DNA of 6,335 bases, from the NCBI GenBank assembly GCA_037969395.1, contig JBBKXJ010000181.1:1-6335 (forward strand). Reading direction: 5' to 3'. The stretch is from JBBKXJ01 sp037969395 (GTDB taxonomy: Bacteria > Pseudomonadota > Gammaproteobacteria > Pseudomonadales > JAUIET01). Position numbers and translations under genes: made by a program. Each line of letters opens with the position of its first letter. Within the stretch, counting starts at the first letter, position 1. Under the pieces are notes generated by a model that was not told where the DNA came from, did not search any database, and saw only the letters and a program-made list of their open reading frames with translations. This document shows positions 3,786 to 6,335 of this stretch, piece by piece.

Positions 3786-5972
3786 ATGATCACACAAAAC
3801 CAAATCAAGCGGACGCTATCGACACCCGCGAACATAGAAACTATCAGGCAGCTGCTGGAAAACGAAGACATTCTGCATCGAACGGATTTAGCCACACGCG
3901 CGTGTAAGCAGTATGAATTTTATGATGCTCGTGGCCAGCTCCAGATCAGTAGTTGCGCGAAGGCATTGCGGCAATTGGAGCAGGCAGGGCACTTCATTCT
4001 ACCTGGAGTCCAGCGAAAACGCGCCAAGAAGTTGCCTCGCCGTTTACAGACACCGGTTTCGCTACCTGTTGATGTCCCCCCGGAGGTGGGAGATGTTCAG
4101 GATTTAAGCCTGGTGCTGGTGCAAACAGATGAAGAGAAGCGAATATGGAATGAGTTGATGCTGAGGGAGCATCCATTAGGGGACGGTCCGCTGGTGGGTC
4201 GGCAATTGCGCTACTTGATTAGTTCCCGGCACGGCTGGCTGGGAGGTTTTGGTTTTGCCGCCGCCGCCTTGCAACTGGCCGCTCGAGACAAGTGGATCGG
4301 GTGGGATAAGGAACAACAGCAAGCGCACTTGCATCGCGTGATCGGGATGAGTCGTTTTCTGATCCGCCCGAGTGTGGAGTGCCACAATCTGGCCTCGAAG
4401 GTGTTAAGCATGAGCTTGGCTCGTCTGGCGGTTGATTTTGAACAGCGCTATCAATACAGGCCCTATTTGATTGAGAGCTTTGTGGACATAGCGCATTATT
4501 CAGGCACATGCTATCGGGCGGCCAACTGGCTTGAAATCGGACAAACGAAAGGGCGTGGCAGGCAGGATCGGCTTTCCAAATCGGCACTCAGTCGCAAGGC
4601 CATTTATGTCTACCCGCTGAACAGCGAGTTCAGGAAACACCTGGGGTTATCGCCTAACGCAGGCTCAGGCGAATTGGCTATTACGGATGGACTGGATGCA
4701 GCGCATTGGGCTGTATATGAGTTTGGCGGGGCCCTACTGGGAGATAAGCGGTTGAGTAAAAGGCTGGTCAGTGTGGCTGAGGCCAAGGCCGAGGTACCAA
4801 GCCGCGCCTTTAGTGGTGTCGCCAAGGGCGATTGGGCGGCCACGAAAGCCTACTACCGGATGATCGACCAACCGGAAACCTCGGCGGTGACAATGGAGAA
4901 TATACTGGCCCCCCACCGCCAGCGAACGGCGCGACGCATGATGGGTCAAAAAGTGGTGTTGTGTTTGCAGGATGGTAGCGAACTGAATTACACCAACCTG
5001 GATAGCTGTACGGGCTTAGGGGAACTCAAAGCCAACCAGACCGGAGCCAAGACCCTCGGACTGAACTTGCATTCGACGTTTGCGGTGGCGACGAATGGAC
5101 TTCCACTGGGCGTTCTTAAGGCTCAATGCCTGGCTCCGAAAGCCAAATCAGCCGATGATAAACGGAAATCACAGCAGATCCCGGTCGAGGAAAAAAAGAC
5201 CTTTGTCTGGATCGAGCATCATCGCGACCTGGTGGAACTGGCAGGCACTATGCCACAGACAAAGATCGTTGACGTGTGTGATAGGGAAGCTGATTTTTTT
5301 GAGCTCTTTGATGAGCAACGTAACACCCCCAGCGTTGATATCCTGATCCGTGCGAAGCATGATCGCAACATCAAGGAAGAGCCCTACAAATTATTTGCCG
5401 CCGTTCGTCAGTCCCCCATACAAGGTCGGATCCAGGTTCCGATCCCGAAGCAGAGTGCTCGAACCAAGAAAAGCAAGCAAAAAGCCCGTGCGGTTCGGCC
5501 AAAACGCTTGGCGGATCTGGCATTGCGTCACCTACAGATCCAACTGCCTGCGCCGGAATATTATGCCGATAGGCCACCCGTCACGGTCGAACTGATTCAT
5601 GCCGTGGAGGAAAACCCACCAGCGAACACGGAGGCCGTGGAGTGGTTTTTGCTAACGACGGTTACCATTGATTCTGCGGCGGATATTGAACAATGTCTGC
5701 GCTGGTATACCTTACGCTGGCGCATAGAAGACTGGCACCGCGTACTGAAATCGGGCTGCTCTATCGACGATCTTGCCCATGAGAGCGCAGAACGCCTGCG
5801 TCGAGCCATCGCTATTAATCTGGTCATTGGTTGGCGAATTATGTTGATGACACTCCTCGGCAGAGAAACACCGGAGCTTCCTGCTGAGGTAATATTCTCT
5901 GGCATTGAAGTACGAACCCTGCGCGCCTACGCTAAAAAAAAAAGGGTTGAAGCCGCCAACGCTGCTCGGTGA
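3786..5972 (+). CDS. DUF4338/DruA-Tn5-type transposase fusion, frame-0 product (C-terminus in the +1 frame)
   Basis: Numbering is from the ATG at 3786 (728 residues). The frame also has GTG at 3771, disfavoured by the promoter position; neither start has a Shine-Dalgarno. Residues 1-80 (MITQNQIKRTLS to HFILPGV) and about 115-285 match DUF4338, the DruA family. Key segments are HPLGDGPLVGRQLRYLI, HGWLGGFGFAAAALQLAARD, WIGWDKEQQQAHLHRVIGMS, NLASKVLSMSLARL, GTCYRAANWLEIGQTKGRGR and KAIYVYP. From about 305, HWAVYEFGGALLGDKRLSKR and DWAATKAYYRMID match the Tn5 N-terminal DNA-binding domain. The DDE core follows, with D396 in CLQDGSELNY, D499 in VCDREAD and E648 in YTLRWRIEDWHRVLK. The IS4 signature Y641, R644, E648, K655 is complete. 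The protein cuts and joins DNA at the IS ends; what the DruA part adds is unknown. After residue 719 (AYAKKK) this frame ends in a spurious RVEAANAAR tail. Confidence 0.88.
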   Translation: MITQNQIKRTLSTPANIETIRQLLENEDILHRTDLATRACKQYEFYDARGQLQISSCAKALRQLEQAGHFILPGVQRKRAKKLPRRLQTPVSLPVDVPPEVGDVQDLSLVLVQTDEEKRIWNELMLREHPLGDGPLVGRQLRYLISSRHGWLGGFGFAAAALQLAARDKWIGWDKEQQQAHLHRVIGMSRFLIRPSVECHNLASKVLSMSLARLAVDFEQRYQYRPYLIESFVDIAHYSGTCYRAANWLEIGQTKGRGRQDRLSKSALSRKAIYVYPLNSEFRKHLGLSPNAGSGELAITDGLDAAHWAVYEFGGALLGDKRLSKRLVSVAEAKAEVPSRAFSGVAKGDWAATKAYYRMIDQPETSAVTMENILAPHRQRTARRMMGQKVVLCLQDGSELNYTNLDSCTGLGELKANQTGAKTLGLNLHSTFAVATNGLPLGVLKAQCLAPKAKSADDKRKSQQIPVEEKKTFVWIEHHRDLVELAGTMPQTKIVDVCDREADFFELFDEQRNTPSVDILIRAKHDRNIKEEPYKLFAAVRQSPIQGRIQVPIPKQSARTKKSKQKARAVRPKRLADLALRHLQIQLPAPEYYADRPPVTVELIHAVEENPPANTEAVEWFLLTTVTIDSAADIEQCLRWYTLRWRIEDWHRVLKSGCSIDDLAHESAERLRRAIAINLVIGWRIMLMTLLGRETPELPAEVIFSGIEVRTLRAYAKKKRVEAANAAR
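5934..5943 (+). other. Ten-A run where the transposase reading frame switches
   Basis: Frame 0 reads GCT AAA AAA AAA AGG and stops at TGA (5970-5972). The homologous C-terminus continues only in the +1 frame from GGG (5944-5946). A transcript with nine or twelve A residues encodes the full protein. Runs of about nine or more A are known sites of transcriptional slippage in insertion sequences. A single-base sequencing or replication error in the run would look the same. Confidence 0.65.
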
Positions 5973-6111
5973 TGCCGTACTTCTAGTCGCCGCAATAGGG
6001 GGCTACCTGGGTCGAAAAAAAGATCCGCCTCCGGGGCACCAATTACTATGGCTGGGCTATACCGCGTTTCAGTATATGAGTGCCGGGTATTCACTGATGG
6101 ATGATGAGTGA
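5944..6111 (+). CDS. C-terminal segment of the transposase, +1 frame
   Basis: Fifty-five residues, GLKPPTLLGDAVLLVAAIGG, YLGRKKDPPPGHQLLWLGYT and AFQYMSAGYSLMDDE, follow the A run and end at TGA (6109-6111). AIGGYLGRKKDPPPGHQLLWLGYTAF corresponds to the end of Tn5 transposase (ARLGGFMDSKRTG then GALWEGWEAL), the region used for dimerisation in the synaptic complex. The frame extends back to an ATG at 5905, but those residues are a shadow of the main frame. Joined through the A run, the full protein would be 774 residues from the ATG at 3786. It is not a separate gene. Confidence 0.75.
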   Translation, partial: GLKPPTLLGDAVLLVAAIGGYLGRKKDPPPGHQLLWLGYTAFQYMSAGYSLMDDE

Positions 6112-6128
6112 TGTTGTCTTGTCGGGGT

Positions 6129-6335
6129 TTATGGGTAAATGGCAGACCTAGCCTCTATCAGGTTGATTTCAAAACCCATTTTACGACCCCAATCGTTGAC
6201 TTTTTGGCAGATTTCGCATAATTCACCGCTCTGGATGAGTCGGGGTTCCCGGAAAGCATGGGTCCAGATTGCACAAATCATTTCTCCAACCCCATGATTG
6301 GCCTGCGCATAGCAAAAACAGTTTACACAGTTATT
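6129..6335 (-). CDS. Cysteine-rich protein of unknown function, C-terminal part, ended by the IS
   Basis: A minus-strand frame is open from the right edge and stops inside the IS end. It reads NNCVNCFCYAQANHGVGEMI, CAIWTHAFREPRLIQSGELC, EICQKVNDWGRKMGFEINLI, EARSAIYP. Pairs spaced as CxxC (CVNC, CEIC) plus CFC suggest bound metal such as zinc or an iron-sulfur cluster, though no family is recognised. An internal ATG (MICAIW) has GGAG only two bases upstream, too close to be a good start, so the gene probably begins beyond the window. Residues after about EAR come from the IS. Removing the IS at the shared CTAGC would end the protein at EASR, so little of the original C-terminus seems lost. 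Confidence 0.5.
   Translation of the reverse strand, partial: NNCVNCFCYAQANHGVGEMICAIWTHAFREPRLIQSGELCEICQKVNDWGRKMGFEINLIEARSAIYP
6130..6145 (-). repeat. Right terminal inverted repeat of the IS
   Basis: TATGGGTAAATGGCAG is the exact inverse complement of the left end. On the minus strand it supplies the final codons and the TAA (6129-6131) of the truncated flanking gene. Confidence 0.88.

Larger units (their letters stand above)
3726..6145 (+). mobile_element. Insertion sequence, IS4 family (Tn5/IS50-like), carrying a DruA-transposase fusion
   Basis: The element is 2,420 bp long. Its boundaries are set by perfect 16-bp terminal inverted repeats, with 44 bases between the left repeat and the transposase ATG and 18 between the last stop and the right repeat. 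The single gene encodes a DUF4338/DruA-type region fused to a Tn5-type DDE transposase, and its C-terminal part lies in another frame. No clean 9-bp target duplication, as expected for IS50 relatives, is visible. The flanking 9-mers are CTGCTAGCA and ACCTAGCCT, which share only CTAGC with a small offset. The true ends may differ by a base or two, or one flank may have changed. IS50 itself is about 1.5 kb, so the extra length is the DUF4338 part. Confidence 0.88.

Noticed and set aside
4219..4587. Minus-strand 122-codon ORF within the transposase
   Set aside because: It is antisense to the conserved DUF4338 region, which explains the open frame.
3786..5972. A Druantia defence operon
   Set aside because: Only the DruA-like region is present, fused to a transposase inside an IS. 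There is no large helicase or other Druantia gene, so defence activity is not supported.
1..6335. CRISPR array, tRNA or rRNA genes
   Set aside because: No regularly spaced direct repeats, cloverleaf or rRNA-like segments were seen on either strand.

Overview
The window looks like accessory or rearranged chromosome from a proteobacterium. The DapA sequence, especially its SGEDPTAVAYNANGGVGC and VTANVAP segments, reads most like alphaproteobacterial DapA. That placement is an impression from family knowledge, not a search result.

Left part, minus strand, read right to left. A short leader with a good intrinsic terminator (1223-1262) and a possible 28-codon peptide (1286-1372) lies in front of dapA (308-1180, lysine/diaminopimelate pathway). 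The start of a class I SAM-dependent methyltransferase follows and runs off the left edge. Upstream of the leader is a broken 3' fragment of a DinB-family gene with two frameshifts (1531-1779). It is joined abruptly to a short, secreted or membrane-anchored copper amine oxidase-like protein (1823-3061). A roughly 48-bp palindrome sits exactly at that junction, is flanked by two copies of CGGCCCCC, and supplies the stop codon of the amine oxidase ORF.

Middle part (3062-3725). There is no intact gene here. Two short plus-strand coding-looking stretches (3313-3465 and 3474-3723, the second frameshifted) flank a perfect 19-bp inverted repeat. They look like remnants of an unidentified gene pair.

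Right part (3726-6145). This is an apparently complete 2.42-kb insertion sequence with 16-bp perfect terminal inverted repeats. Its protein is a fusion: an N-terminal DUF4338/DruA-type region (the family of the Druantia anti-phage protein DruA) joined to a complete Tn5/IS50-type IS4-family DDE transposase. All catalytic residues are visible. The last 55 residues, equivalent to the Tn5 C-terminal dimerisation region, are in the +1 frame after a run of ten A. Full-length protein therefore needs slippage on that run, or else this copy is frameshifted. The transposase promoter has its -35 box inside the left inverted repeat.

The right flank (6129-6335, minus) is the 3' end of a cysteine-rich gene. 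The element appears to have landed at the overlapping 3' ends of this gene and the plus-strand remnant. The most interesting items are the DruA-Tn5 fusion with its A10 frame switch, the palindrome at the amine oxidase/DinB junction, and the dapA leader.
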